64,000 bases of DNA from Bigelowiella natans CCMP2755 (lineage: Eukaryota > Cercozoa > Chlorarachniophyceae). The first letter of the stretch is position 1. Every line of letters begins with the position of its first letter. The position numbers and the translations under genes are program-made. The stretch covers positions 124,001 to 188,000 of the forward strand of contig ADNK01001088.1 in NCBI GenBank assembly GCA_000320545.1, written 5' to 3'. Positions 26,622 through 39,596 of this stretch are shown here, piece by piece. The notes beneath the pieces are model-generated. The model searched no databases. It saw nothing but the letters and a program-made list of their open reading frames with translations, and was not told the DNA's origin.

Positions 26622-27249
26622 ATCTCATGCTAGCATGTTTACGACTAGTACTCAAATAGTAGCTAGTACGTCTCTGAGAAGGACGTACAGGATGAAACGA
26701 TTGTATTTTCACAAATGGTCGTCATATCTTAATTAATGTAGTCTATGTACACTAGTGTTCATGTTAGCATTTACGCTCTAGACTCTGGCTAGCGTAGCGC
26801 TAGCGTGTCACAATGATTACATTAGCAAAAATCCACATGACAATGGCGTTGAATGTCTAATAACGCGCTAGCGCGCTGCGTTATGTGCTAGCGTGTTCTT
26901 TCTAGTGTTACCATGAGGTCTATGCACCAGACATACAAGGCATTTTGCGTATAGTATCGTACATCTATATAGTCCTCTGTACCTTCTCATACATCTGAGA
27001 CATTTAGACATTGACTGCTAGACGCCATAGTTGAATAGCAGCAATATTACTTTTTAGGAATTATCGATCTGGCCATGCTCAAGTTTCGATCAAGAGCGCT
27101 TTTCCAAATATGAGAGGTTTCCATTGTATTGGTGAAGGGGTAATTGTGCTGTACGAACTTGGAGGACATTGACTCATGCATTACACGTCATTTGCGCTCT
27201 CTCATTCATTCATCGAGGATCAATCAATAAATTCCTTGCTCTCTCACAG

Positions 27250-29197
27250 CTAAAATCCTCCTGACCTTGCTAGTCCTGCTAGGTTACCACTACGACCAAA
27301 CCCCCCCCCTCCGGTTCGTTGGAAGCCTCCCCCCCCTCCCAGTGCCATCCCAGAGTCACTATTTTGGTTCGTCCACGTTGAAGATGGCGACATCTGCTCG
27401 GCGACAAGTGCCAGCTCTCGTAAGCTCTCTCGAACCTCTTCCGGGTCATGCGCATAGTAGTGAGCTTGGCTAGGTTTCAACCCAACGCAACATGTCACGA
27501 TCTCGTATCTGCAGCATTCACAAGAAGACCCACAACGAAGGACGAAGGGAAGGAAACACATACCACAATTATCAGACATTCCAAAATTTTATGAGCCGAA
27601 AGAGTTTATGATTTGCAAACAGTTTGAAAGGAGAGAATTGACAATGATCTTGATTCCTTACTTCAAGTCGTCTCTCTGGAGAACGGGACTGTTTTGCAGC
27701 GCACTGAACATTTTTTCATCAGATACGTCGTCTCCAACCTAAAGTTGATATTTTGTTGCGCAAGGAAGAAAATTTTGAATTAACTAGCCCTCATCATGTT
27801 TCCTAATGAATTCAAGTGTCTAGTCTCAATATTACCGCCATCAAGAAAAGAGGGTCTTTCATGTATGATCGCAAGGTGTCAATGAGGAGGGAAGTGGTGA
27901 GTCCTTTATTTACTCCCTACAAAGTATCAACGGACTATTAGCTATTTGAAGAAAATGATGATAGATCGCAGATGAGAACACAGGAATAAGTAATAGAAGG
28001 TGATTGGTTGAAGTTTACTCCTGAATCGACTACTACCTTCGGTAGGATTTCTAGGATTCGATTGTCATCGTAGACCACAATGTCGATCACGTCATCCGCA
28101 ATCAGCTGAGATATTAATAGTAATTTGGATTCATGATCGGGAAAATAACGATAGTAATGGGATTCGATGGCAGGCAAAGCAGTTGCAAACGTACGAAGAA
28201 GAAAGACAAGTACTCTTTATGAAATAATGCCGCACCTCCATTAGGTATTTCTGCATTTCTCTGGCTTGCATTTGGCCATAATCTGGGTCCGCACCCTCGA
28301 ACTTCCAGACGATGCCGTACTCTTTATCTTCAATCATTGCCCCATCCGTGCGCTCATCGTATGCCTGACAACATTGGATATGTTTTCACCATGGTGCAGG
28401 GAAGCAGGAGGAGGAGGAGGAGGAGGGGGAGGCGGAAAAGAGCAGAACCGCTTCAAGATTTTGAAATTATGCTTCTCTGCTGCTCAATCAATCACAGTCC
28501 ATCCTTTCCTCTCCCCACCCATCCTTGTTCCCTCTCTCCTCGCCAATGCAAAATAACAATAGAACCACACCTTGATGACGGGCATTGCTAGCTCCTTCCA
28601 TCCCTTCTCGTCAGAGTCGCAGAGGGAGTACCACTGGGAGTTGTTGCTGGCCGTTGTTGGCGTTGTGGGAGTTGACTTGTTTTCATTCCCTTTCATGTCC
28701 TCACCTCCTTCTGCCGCTGCTGCTGCTGTGGTCGTAGCCGCAGCCGCCGATCCTGACTTCATTTCAAGCGCCGAGCACTTTATCTTAGACGATAAGAACA
28801 AAATACTCAGAAAATCTTCCAGCGAAGAAGTGTTTAGACGATTATGATCATCATCATATGATTATCATTATCATATGATCATTCGTTGTTCATTGTTGTC
28901 TCAAAGATCGCTGTTGCCTTTCTTCTCCTATGCCTAATAGGATAGCTCAATACCAGGAGGACCCCCCTTACCTTACTACCAACCAATTACCACACCCACT
29001 ACTACACTAATATGTTCCAACGATAAACAACGTTTGCTGCTGCTGCTATTTCGCACTACTACTGCTACAACTACTACTTAATACTACCCATGGAGACTGT
29101 CGTGTGCCCCTTTGCAGGGCGATCATTCGCCTCTCCCTGGACCGCTCCGTGCCTTGGATTAAATGAGACGGTACGAACGGTAAGCAAGATGCTGTTA

Positions 29198-29234
<37 letters not shown>

Positions 29235-32095
29235 ATTCGAGCATCTCCGAAGCAGCCGCACATGGCCATTGAAAACACAGAGACCAGTACTACTGCTGAT
29301 ATACGGATATGGTAGGTAGACACCACTCGCTGTATCTTGTCGTCCTCCCATCCCTTTCCTCATTCCTAGTACTTTATTTCGTTTGGCACATATGTAGAGG
29401 TATCCTCCTCCTCCTCCTCCTCCTCCTTCCCCCGTGCTTCCTACCCCTCCTCTCTTTCTTCTTCTTCATTCTCACTTGAAATTCTCTACTACTACTACTA
29501 CTTCTACTACTGCTACTACTACTTTTGGGTAAGTTGCTGATATAAGAGAGCACGTGCTTCGGCCATCGGACGAAGCAGCCCTTTTCGGCTGCAAGCCCTA
29601 AGTTCTCGATATCGCCAAAGCACCGGATCAATTTCTCCCTTGTCCTCCCAGATATTATGAACACCTAGTATTTGTTAGTTTTCCAGGAGAGCAGTGTTAA
29701 ATGTGATTTGTATGTCGCTGTCATTATCGCCATCTCCCCAGCAAGACCCCCCCATAACACCGCATGATTGTATTCTCGTATACTGAATTTAACGTGCACA
29801 TAGCAATAAAAATTGGGAGTCCTCTTTGCACCAGGCGAACAGGAACATTTATTTATCCACCCGATGCAAATGTCGCGGAATCGTCAGTGTCAGGGGTCAA
29901 AAAATCCAATTTTCTTAAAAATAAATGATGATCATATGTTCATCGTTGTCATCATCATCATTCGTCAAAGCATCGGTCACGACAATGTTGGCCTCGTCCT
30001 CGCAGAGGGTCCTCAGCGTCTCTTTGAGCTGTGGAGGTGGGGTAGCTCCTGATTTCGTGACTTCAATTAAGGTTCCATCGTAATCCAGCAAGATCAGCCT
30101 GGACTTGCTCTGTGTATGCACGCAGCAAAAATAATAAGAGAGAGAGGAGGAAGAGGATGATGGGGAGAATTCAGTAACTCTATGTTGTTTTGTGTCATGT
30201 GTAGCACATCCTCTTCAACCAGTCTGGCTTTCATCTCTTACTCCCTAGAGCTACATTTTGACTGCTGCTACGCAGGACCACTTATTAGTGGTGTGGTGGT
30301 GGTAGTGGTGGGGCATAGAACGCACCTTTCCATATGTTTTGCGGATGCTCTCCATGTCCACTTTCGCAAAGTCGGAGCGTAAGCCCACAAGCGTCACATC
30401 TGATGAGAATCCGACTTGCACAAACCTGCCATGGTCATCGTTTTATGATTAGCGCTAAAGTTGAGAAACTGGTAGGCAAACAGGTGCTGCATTGACAAAG
30501 ACACTCTTCGGCGATAATATTTATTATTTATTTGTTATCACTCTCACCGTAGATTTGAGTTGTATGCGGAAGCTTTTTTGAGATCCCTGAGAAATGACTT
30601 AGCCCAAAGCTCAAGGCTATGGTTCATCACATAGCGGTACCTACACAAATCAACAAGGACACCCAACGAGACGACGACAACGACGACCCACAGCATAGTA
30701 TCGTACAACAAGGACCTCTCAACAAAGATAGATCATAGTAGGAGCAATACAAGGCGTGCTATGTGCTTATGGTTGCGTGGACGTTGGGAATATTTTAAAG
30801 TGTAAATGAAGAACAGCTGCTCTTACCGACGAGCATGGTTGGACCGTCTCTTAGCAAGTGACATCTCCTGAGAATTCAAACAATTTTTCAGTGAAATCAT
30901 TGCTTACAGCCACACAGATTAAGGTTTAGCATCAGTCGGTTAGCTCGTCGTTTTTCATTCGACGCATGCTGCTGTTTAATTGTTTCTGGCTATGAGTTGC
31001 GAAAACTTTACCACAGCAGTCTTGATGGCGTCAGCAGTGTTCTGTATCGACCAAGGGTTTACGCGAATAACGCCGCTGAGGGATCGCGAACAGCCCATGA
31101 ACTCGCTAATGACAAGTGCCCCAGGGTCTTCTTTTCCCTGTGACGCAGTGTACTCGTATGGAATCAAGTTAAGTCCATCCCAGAAGGTGCTTATTATGGC
31201 CACATGCGAGAGTCTGTAATAGGCTACTAGTTTCTCCAGGGATGGGTTGTCGTCCGTGGTGATGATGTGCTGTCCGAACTCGTCTCGAATCTGCTTCACC
31301 TCCTTCATCACTAGCTTTCGTACCTCGTCTTGGTCAACGTTACTCGAGGGGAGAATGACCTGACCAAGAAATCGGAATTATAATCATAAGTAATGACGAC
31401 GACGACGATGATGACGGCGGCGGCGGTGGGGTGAGCACATAGGGACTTATACCTGTGTGAAAGTAAGGGAATCTTTCATGTGAGGGTGACTTCTGAGGAA
31501 GCGGTAGAACGACTGCAACTTCATTTGCGGCCCTTTAGTCAAGTCCATGTAATCCACACTAACTATGAGTTTCTTCTTCTTTCGCGAAGAGTTGAGGCCG
31601 AGAGAGACTTCGATAGCCTTCATTTCCCTTTTGGTTTAAGTCACATTCCACAACGTCGTAAGTCATCAATTCATCTCTCGGGCTAGGACACAGAGTTGTA
31701 CGCATTGTATCCGCTGGAGTAAATATTACACCATCTACATGAGAACAGATATGTTGGCACCAACCTCTTGACTTCGGACGATGCAGTAAGATTCTTGAAG
31801 AACTCGGATCGCGTACCAACATGGCTAGCAAATGATTTTTTAACATAATGAGAGATTTATATCCCCCCCCGTCCCCCCATATCCCCCATTTGAAATTAGT
31901 GACAATGAAAGATCGCGAGGTGCAATATTTTCTTCTTTACAATATTGCCCCTTTATGAGGTACCTAATCCGAATTGCAACTGATCTTCCTGCGTATGTGA
32001 TTCCTATGGAACCTCCGGCTAAACTCTGTATTATTCACAAATTTACGCCAATGATGTCGTTTCCCCCCTTCATTCCGTCGAAAACAACAACAGTG

Positions 32096-32134
<39 letters not shown>

Positions 32135-33319
32135 ACTACCACCGCCTACTACAACTACTACTACCACTACAACTACTCGAATTTGTACCTTATAGTCCAG
32201 GTTCATCAGACGTTTAACGCATGAGAGAAAATGGCGCACATAGTCGTACGTTTGAAAGCCAATCAAGTCGCATGCTAACATCCCTGTCGATTAGCGAATT
32301 CCAAATTACTCGCTAAAACAAAAACTTGCTAATTAAAATCCTTCCAAGTCACTTGCATTATATTTCTGACACCAAATCAAATGGCCCATTATGCGGTAGC
32401 TAAGTAGACCTCGCAAAAGATTTTCTCGTGCTGGCAATGAACGGAATACTTCCGAGGAAGGCCAAGGTTCATGCTGACAATACAAACAGTTACAACATGA
32501 TGCATGATGATAATAACACAACTTATCTATGTTTAGAATAAAAAATAGATATTCTAAGGATATCGTGGGTGGTATTACCACAAAAAGACCGATTCGCGCT
32601 TTCGGTAATCGACGGCGTACGAGAGAAGGAACGGAGAGGAGGTGGTATCTAATATGGGACCCAGGGCATAAAAATATTAAGATAACAGCGAGACTCGCTC
32701 AAATTAAACATTTTAGATACCCATGAATCCATATCATGTTGTCGTTGTTCTCATTGACCCGGGTGACAATTTTCGAGAAAAACATGTTGCCAGCGGTGTA
32801 TGCTGAGAATGAATCATAAGAACACATGTTAGCTTTAAACTTGTTTTCATTACATCAAATGGGATTTAGGTACATTTTTTTGCAGTGACTGTTACGATGT
32901 CATCTGTTCTTTCTTCTTACCTTGCCAAACAGCATCCCAACGTGTGCCAAAGTCCGTATCCAGCTTTATAGCTTGCGGCATAACGTAGTGAAAAAGAGGC
33001 CAAAGAGTTCCCTAAACCAAAATACGAACAATAAATTATGGTATCGTCCATGGCCATCCTTTTCGGCACATGGCTCATTAACGCTGCTCAAGTATTAATC
33101 GTTACCTTGCAAAAGCCTTTGTAGAATTTCTGCTTGATGTCACGAGGCAAAAAGACCGGAAAGCAGTTGAGCTCCGCCAACTCATCTTCCAAGTCAAATT
33201 GCTCTTCCTGAGAGAAATTTCAAAGACTATTGGTTTTGTTCTCATAAATACGATACGTAGATCACAGCTGATTTGATCGATACATGAATATACAGAAGAT
33301 ACAAAAAATTTAGGATATT

Positions 33320-33363
<44 letters not shown>

Positions 33364-34099
33364 CAAATGTATATTTTCTGAATCACTATGCGTGTTTTGT
33401 GGCGGTGGAACTCCTGGGGATGCATATATGCTGATTCTATCTACACGACTGAACAAACTATGTGCCTCACTTTTGGAATATCGGGGCCCGGGACTGTCCC
33501 AACCCACTTAACGATAAGCTTTTCACTGGGATACGACCAAAAAAGCATAAATCAAAGATAAGTTTGGGAATGAATGATAAGCTGTATACACTTTGATACC
33601 TGTGAAGAACACGCAAGTCTGCAAATACATTGCGAGCGAAAGGATCGTCCCATGTTGCGACCCAGCGGCCATTCTTCTTCTCCACCTTGACAGGAAGGCG
33701 GAATGCTACGATAACAAGCTCCTCTGGCTCTGAGCTCTCCTTGTTTTCAAGGTCCTTCTCCTCATCTTCCTCATCTTCATTGTGCTCAAAAAATGTCAAA
33801 CTTTTCTCTTCCCGTTTGTTGTCCTCCAGAAGGCTTTCGTTTGTGTATATCGAGACAGTCGGCGGTGCAGATTTCCCCCCTGAAAACACGAAATGTATTC
33901 TCTGTGGCTGCTGATATATCAAATAACTAAACATAATCGAAACCTTTAAAGCTAACATAAACACGATGAAAACGAGAACAATAGATCTTATGTCAAAAAC
34001 AGAAAGATTAAGAAGACAATGTATCTAACCAATCTCATTGAGAAAATAGCCTCCGATGACTGCGATGATTATACTCAAAGCCCAAATCACCCACTCCAT
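27250..34099 (-). CDS. class II trehalose-6-phosphate synthase/phosphatase with N-terminal membrane anchor
   Basis: The N-terminal GT20 domain would make trehalose-6-P from UDP-glucose and glucose-6-P; the C-terminal HAD domain would dephosphorylate it. About 20 exons run from 34030..34099 (one TM helix, WVIWALSIIIAVIGGYFL) to the stop at 27250. GT20 blocks in order are ELVIVAFRLPV (about 33720), FCKGTLWPLFHYV (about 33000), IWIHGYHLLSVP (split at about 32707/32665), EPWPSSEVFRSLP (about 32450), DLIGFQTYDYVRHF (about 32250), VDYMDLTKG (about 31555), FWDGLNLIPYEY (about 31170) and SEFMG with VNPW (about 31100..31050). Phosphatase blocks are LLDYDGTL (about 30085), VFIISGRTR (about 29655) and GDDVSDEKMF (about 27740). 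The usual HDYHL reads HGYHL. The tail is glycine-rich (about 27250..27350). Introns carry many microsatellites. Confidence 0.95.
33324..33360. repeat. (AT)n microsatellite
   Basis: About 37 bp of AT in an intron of the TPS/TPP gene. Similar AT arrays lie at 19389..19423, 29202..29230 and 45838..45860. Confidence 0.9.
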
Positions 34100-34190
34100 C
34101 TTATTGGACAAATTCGCTTACTCCTGTAGATTAATAAATACAGAGAACCCCAAGTATGACGATGAAGTTATAAACATAATGTGAACTCAA

Positions 34191-35116
34191 GTTTAAAACA
34201 AATTTGAGACCCAATCGGGACTCCTTGTCAATTTGGAAAGGTTTGAACTTCGTGTTGGTGATAATATCGTGTCAAGGGAACAAATTCGTTTTTCCAAGTT
34301 ATTGATCCCGAATAACATCCATCCCACAGTACATGTTGCTTCGAGAGTGTTCGGTGAAATCATTCCTGTGAGACTCAGCAAAAATTTCGGGATTACCAAA
34401 GGAGCCGCCGGGTCTATCCTCTTTTATTTGATCCAGGGGGATCTCTCCTCTCTTTCGCTTGTGTCAAACGGAGATCTATTCCTGCCAGAGCCTCGTTATG
34501 ATGAAGACTTAGGGAGCGAGAAGGGGTAAGGGGGGAAAGGATTTTGCTTTTTTATGAATATGTGCCATTCTTCTCCTGCGTCATAAATATTTCCATATTT
34601 CTCAGGATTCTGCGATGGCATCTCGTTTGCTCGCATCACATTCTTGAAAAGCACACTGTGATAGTTGTACCCAGCTTTTATAAGATAGCGACATGCTCTA
34701 TCAATTGTCGTACTAATTTTCACCTCACTGCTAAAAATGAAAGCATTTTAGATTGTTGTTGTTACAAATTTCCATGGATTTTAACTGTGCGTCCCTCCTG
34801 GGCTACATGTAGATCTAGATCTAGACCTGTCAAAATTCAGCCTGGTTGCCAAAAAGCGCGACAAATTTTAAATCATTTGGAGGAATTATTTTTCGGTGTT
34901 TTTCTGCAAACTAGATTTCGTGCCTTGCTTTCCACGTGGCATGGGTGGTCTTGCTGTTCAGGGGAGGGGGGTGAAATGATTCATTCATGCAAACCAAGCT
35001 GCGAGTGCCGTCGAAGAATGCAATTAACACATTGCCGATGCACAAACTTGAAAGTTTTTGGTTTCCAATTCATTCAAGACGTGGTGCAGAAGTTTCACAC
35101 GACAGGAAAACTGTGA
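34191..35116 (+). CDS. doubtful plus-strand gene, unidentified
   Basis: A plus-strand open stretch (about 34191..34526) reads ERFELRVGDNIVSREQIRFS and FGITKGAAGSILFYLIQG, and ends at a good GTAAGG donor. A phase-compatible acceptor near 34605 leads into a frame that stays open to 35116 (with CSHHILEKHTVIVVPSFY and SCKPSCECRRRMQL). No family is recognised and no clear start codon is seen. The minus strand also has a plausible frame at 34496..34735 (RACRYLIKAGYNYHSVLF, NPEKYGNIYDAGEEWH). Only one of these is likely real. A plus gene here would fit the strict strand alternation, being head-to-head with TPS/TPP. Confidence 0.3.
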
Positions 35117-36084
35117 ACGAAGAAACGAAAGAAGTCTTTCCAACGGTGCTGTCAAAAGGATCAAAAGAATTCATGTCGAGTGTCGTTGAAGCGCAGCAAC
35201 TAGCAACCTTGATGATGCGGATCTTCATTTCTCGGTGTTGCACGTTGCACCTCAAGTTGCTAGCTTGTCGTGAGTGTGCATGGCATGTGCGACGACGGGA
35301 GCCACGTCGCTCGAACGAGTGGCAACAGCTCCACTTTCTTCTCCTTCTTTTTTCACGTTCACGTCATCATCATTGGCTTCATTCTGTGCATCACAAAACT
35401 GATTGCCGCGTACAAGATCACTTGTGGTGACGATGTGAAAAGTGACACAGTCAAACGCGACAAAACAAGCACGCCACGGTGCGGTGGCGGTGGCGGCTAT
35501 GGACGCGAGGGCGCATCGTGTTGACAGCTGGGACAACGGACACAGGCGTGCGCACGTGCATGCATGATGTGCACTTTGTCCGCGGTTCACAGTTCCAGAG
35601 TGATGGAGTTGCGCTGCGCGTGCATCACCAAATCGCAGATCGCGTGGCGTGCTCACGCCACCCGCGAGGCACCTGCTAGCGTGCCAGAGCGGATCATGCG
35701 CGTGTGTCACAATGCGCAAGCTTGACCAATTGTCCCATGGAGACACAGTGTGCACACATGTGAAATGGTTGTCTGCACCCACTTTGTCTCTTCACATCTT
35801 TGGACCCAGTTGCTCGTGGATTGTGGGATCGACTGCTTGCTCCACAGCGCGTTGCGTTCGTGTAGTCGCCACACCGTACTCAATTCTGAATCGATGATGC
35901 AATCTAGGAATTCCAATGACACGACAACATTGCATTGATGGCGCATCCTGCGAGTCATGCGCGCTAGCGCGGGCTGTGATGTGTCTGTCAAACGCAAACA
36001 AATTGTGTCGTGTCTATGTGTCCATCAATGAGCTGTCCACAAGATCCAATGAGTAGCATTCACTTGTTCTTAGTAGTCTTTTTG
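35117..36084. other. convergent spacer 6 (CATG-rich)
   Basis: This is the gap before the 3' end of the minus membrane-protein gene. GCATG, GTGCAC and GCGC words dominate, and the palindrome CGCGCTAGCGCG recurs at 35960..35971. A 176-codon minus frame (35252..35782) is a by-product of high GC content and looks unlike a protein (histidine, alanine, threonine and arginine text). Confidence 0.65.
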
Positions 36085-38207
36085 TCAATCAGTCGCGCTG
36101 CTCTTCGTCGCTGAAAGAGTGGCTGTTTGTGCATCTTTGACAGATTCTACCATGAGATCATGTTCTTTCCTTTCAGAATTTCGAATTTTGGCGGTGTACT
36201 TGGTCAGATCTTTCGTCATCGATTGCCGCTGTGTAAAATATATTTTTATCATTTTTCGACTAAAATCAGAGATGGGAACTTCATATACCTGTAGTGGCAT
36301 GCTTGGCAATCTGGTTTCATATTTCCTTTGCCTATGGATAGCCTCTTCTCGTAACATATATATAATTTCCAATCTTTCACCTGGGACTTTAATACCAGCA
36401 TCCTTAAGCAACTCATTTAGAAACACGGGCTCGAAGGCAAATTCTATCAGCCTTTCTTTGTGAAGTTTTGCATATGTAAGTTGTGTTTCATGGAGTTCAA
36501 TAGCGTCGGCATCGTCCCCGAGTTCACGCTCTTTATGGCAGAAATAAAGAACAACTGCTGATGCAATAATATATCCTGCGGCTGGAAAAACAAAGCATAT
36601 TATTATGTATCCGTAATAATTGTAGAACACATCCCCTGCATTCAGTCTCGGAAAAGATACTGTTGTGCCATACTCGAGTGAGAAGAAAAAAAAGAAGATC
36701 CCCGCCAATCCGAGGATGATCATATAAATGAGTACGGGAAATGTCAAAGCAATGAAGTCCTGGTATGTATCAGGATCCTCAAGTGGCTTGCACATGATAA
36801 GGACTAGATACATTGTAATCCCTAAAAAGAGGACTGTGCCGACTAGTGCTATCGATATACTGGACGATTCAAAAACTTGGTATGAAGGGAGCTTTTTGTC
36901 GAGTCCATCGCACATATTTTGGTTCCAATCGCCGAACGGAGGGTCACTTCCACCTAAAAGTTCAGCTCGATTTGCTGAATACCAATTACACTGTCCGTGC
37001 ATTGTATCGCCTCCCTTGCTATATATGTGATCTAATCTTGCCGCTGCCTCAGTTGCATTCAAACCGAGTACATGCTCTAAGTGTCTTTGGTCAGCCTCAC
37101 GAAGGTGTTCGGGCTCGAAAACAAACATATGCGCGACAGAAAATGATAGCACCAGCGTGAAGACGATTAACAGCATGTCGAGCATAGCCTAAAATCACAA
37201 GTGATTCAGTTATGTTAACCTTGCAATGTCGTTCCTCTCCGTCCAAAATTAGTCATTATCACCTTAACATCCTCTCTGTCCAAAGCACTTGTTGTATACT
37301 TATAGTTAATCCAGAAAATATAACACTTGCCGCAACCATGACACATTTTATCCGGGTCCTGCGTGAAACTGTACCGAAAAAGTAGAAGTAAAGAAGGAAC
37401 ATGCAGACGATATCGACTGATTTGTTTGTACATACCTTCGAAGAATATCAGGATCCACGTGCCCTACCCTACATATAACATCCAGATTAGGATCTAATAT
37501 GCTTTCAAAAAGGTTAGTACTAACACATGCGAGGATACACGATAAATCTGAGCAAGACCTGCCAGTAGATGCTGCAAATTTGTTGTCATCGTCTTTTGTC
37601 GATGCCATCTCAACGTCCTTGGTGTTCTTACGCTCATTAGATTTCTGAGGCGCCTTGGAATCCATAGTATTTGCTGGGCATGAAGTAGGTCTAATTGGGG
37701 CAAGCTGGAGGACAGAAGGAGACAACGTATGCGAATTAGGTGTATAAGGAGGAGGAGGATGAGAAGAAGAAGAAGAAGAAGAAGAAGAAGAAGAAGGAGA
37801 AGAAGAAGAAGAAGAAGAAGAAGAAGAAAAAGAAGAAGAACGTAAGGAGAAGAAGTTGTCAATTATTTTCGGTTCATAGGCATTCTTAGGTTTCACACCT
37901 GCTTGGAAAGCCCAGCTAGAAACCTCTTCGGCTTTTTGCCACTTCCACCAGGTGCTACCTTGCTCATCAAGATACCCTATGGTGATTTCATTCGCTACCA
38001 GCCTAGTGTTGCGCAACTTTAGAGGAGTTCAAGGTCCACTCGATTTAGAGCCGTCGTCGATCGAACAGCCTGTGGCGAAAAATGTGCCATTGCCTTTCCG
38101 TGTTTCCGGATGACTCGATTATTCCGTTACTCGGGGTTACTACTGCACTCACCGTTGTCGTCAAACGTGCGACACCGCTTCCTCTCTTCAGCATTTCGCT
38201 CGTCCAT
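36085..38207 (-). CDS. multi-pass membrane protein with cysteine-rich CHGCGKC motif, unknown family
   Basis: The last exon, 36085..37188, encodes 367 residues with about four hydrophobic segments (LLIVFTLVLSFSVAHMFVF, IALVGTVLFLGITMYLVLIM, FPVLIYMIILGLAGIFFFFF, IIICFVFPAAGYIIASAVVL), a large loop after the first with two cysteines (GQCNWY, NMCDG) and a charged cytoplasmic C-terminus. The preceding exon, 37263..37368, carries DPDKMCHGCGKCYIFW and joins in phase. Before that lies an exon ending at 37436 (NLDVICRVGHVDPDILR) that extends upstream to about 38016, perhaps interrupted by an intron holding the (CTT)n array at 37757..37842. A likely first exon is 38153..38207 (MDERNAEERKRCRTF) with a GTGAGT donor. 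The function is unknown; I know no family with this layout. Confidence 0.75.
37757..37842. repeat. (AAG)n trinucleotide array
   Basis: About 85 bp of AAG with few interruptions. On the gene's strand it reads as poly-serine or poly-leucine, depending on frame. It either encodes a serine run or, more likely, sits in an intron between a GTTCTTC donor and a CTCCAG acceptor. Confidence 0.85.
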
Positions 38208-38626
38208 CAAAAGGTGTCACAATTAAAAGAAGGGTACTAATGCAGGAACTATCTGAAAAATTCTTTCACGATTCTGCCTAATTACAATCGGACGAACCAA
38301 GTGTCGCTTCTGTCTTCGTCAAGGTAGTACAAACGGGAAATATCCAAGAATTTTTATCTAAAAGATGAAGCCATGACCCGGTACCTAACTAAGACTTATA
38401 CCTACGAATCCGACCGCGATTCCTACTGAATCCCGGTAGGAAATAGGCGTAGTCTTATGATTAATCTCAGCGACATGTTCGCTTCCTTGTCGCAATCAAA
38501 ATTGTAATGAACCGCGAAACAGTGTATACAGTTACACGAAGTAAAAAGGGAAATAATAAAGGAAATAAAACTTGGAATAAATGTTGATATATCAGGTCAA
38601 ATCCTGGTGTATTTGTTACGGCATCT

Positions 38627-39167
38627 TCACACTGCCGTCGATCCTGTGAGTGGGTCTAGTTCTTGTTCCCCGTCAAATTCTGTGGTCAAATTGGCATTGA
38701 ATCTTTCTTTCGCACTTGGGTAAAAAATATCACATAAGTAGGAGCAAGGAGGAAGAGGCTCATAATGTGGTAATTCGTCCGATAAAATAATTTCAGACGA
38801 ACGAAACAGCATTGCGATCAGGAATGGTCCAATCATTGCATCGGCCCTCCTTCTAGCATCTAGGATGCAACTTAGGTTGGCGAGTTGCGGGTTCGGCACA
38901 CAGTTGGGAATGCTCTGAGTATGAGAGGAGTTATGAAGTTGTGGAGAATACAGCTTTGATTTTGTGTCAATCCTGCGAGCTCATCGCTTTTGGAACTTGA
39001 TTCACACCGAATTCAACTAACGAATAACATTTTTCAAAAGAACCATAAATTTGAGTCACTGTTCTGCATCCTGAATGGTTTAGATTCATTCGTACAGCAA
39101 TGCTCAACATTACTATCGTAACTAACTCTAATATTGCATTCTCGTTTCCTTTCAGACAACAGGACAT
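38627..39167 (-). CDS. unidentified minus-strand exons
   Basis: An open exon, 38627..about 38915, preceded by an ACTCAG acceptor, encodes ARRRADAMIGPFLIAMLF, ILSDELPHYEPLPPCSYL and an acidic end ELDPLTGSTAV. A second stretch at about 38980..39167 reads TVTQIYGSFEKCYSLVEFG. Both look like real protein, but I do not recognise them. They may form a short separate gene, which would be the single break in the strand alternation. A GTGTGA donor at GGCA (about 38628) would instead let them be 5' exons of the membrane-protein gene downstream. Confidence 0.45.
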
Positions 39168-39201
39168 GGGTTTTCCCCAGGATTACACCTGCAGATACTA
39201 A

Positions 39202-39557
39202 ATGATTCAGAGTAGGGAAGAAAAAGAGAAGGATGGTAGTGCCAACCGCAAGACCAACTGCACTCAGGGAGGGGATACTCAACCAGAGATTGACACGCTC
39301 AAAAGGCAACCTGAAAATGGAAGTCAGGCTGATTCGTCCGCAGATGAGTCGCCGAATGGGCAAAATGCATACCTCGAGAGGGCGATGAGAGCAGAGGCAA
39401 GGGCTTTGCGTGCTGAAGAAATTGCGAGGGAACTGGCAGTAAGACTTAAGCAGCAGAGAGGTGTCCTCCGCGCGGATTCCGATAAACAAGGGCATTCATC
39501 TTCATTAGGATTGCGAAGCTCCTTGGTAAACCAACGCGGCAATTCCTCCAACAACCC

Positions 39558-39596
<39 letters not shown>

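Larger units (their letters stand above)
25974..27249. other. convergent spacer 5 (CATG/GCTAGC-rich, several R1 copies)
   Basis: This is the tail-to-tail gap between the ABM gene (+) and the TPS/TPP gene (-). It has many GCTAGC, TAGCTA and CATG words. The 12-bp palindrome CGCGCTAGCGCG is at about 26864..26875. R1-like copies lie at about 26312..26353 (-), 26563..26621 (+) and, degenerate, 26690..26725 (-). It has no supported gene. Confidence 0.75.

Noticed and set aside
35252-35782. 176-codon minus-strand open frame in spacer 6
   Set aside because: The region is GC-rich, open frames occur on both strands at once, the composition is histidine/alanine/arginine text, and no splice context or family match is seen.
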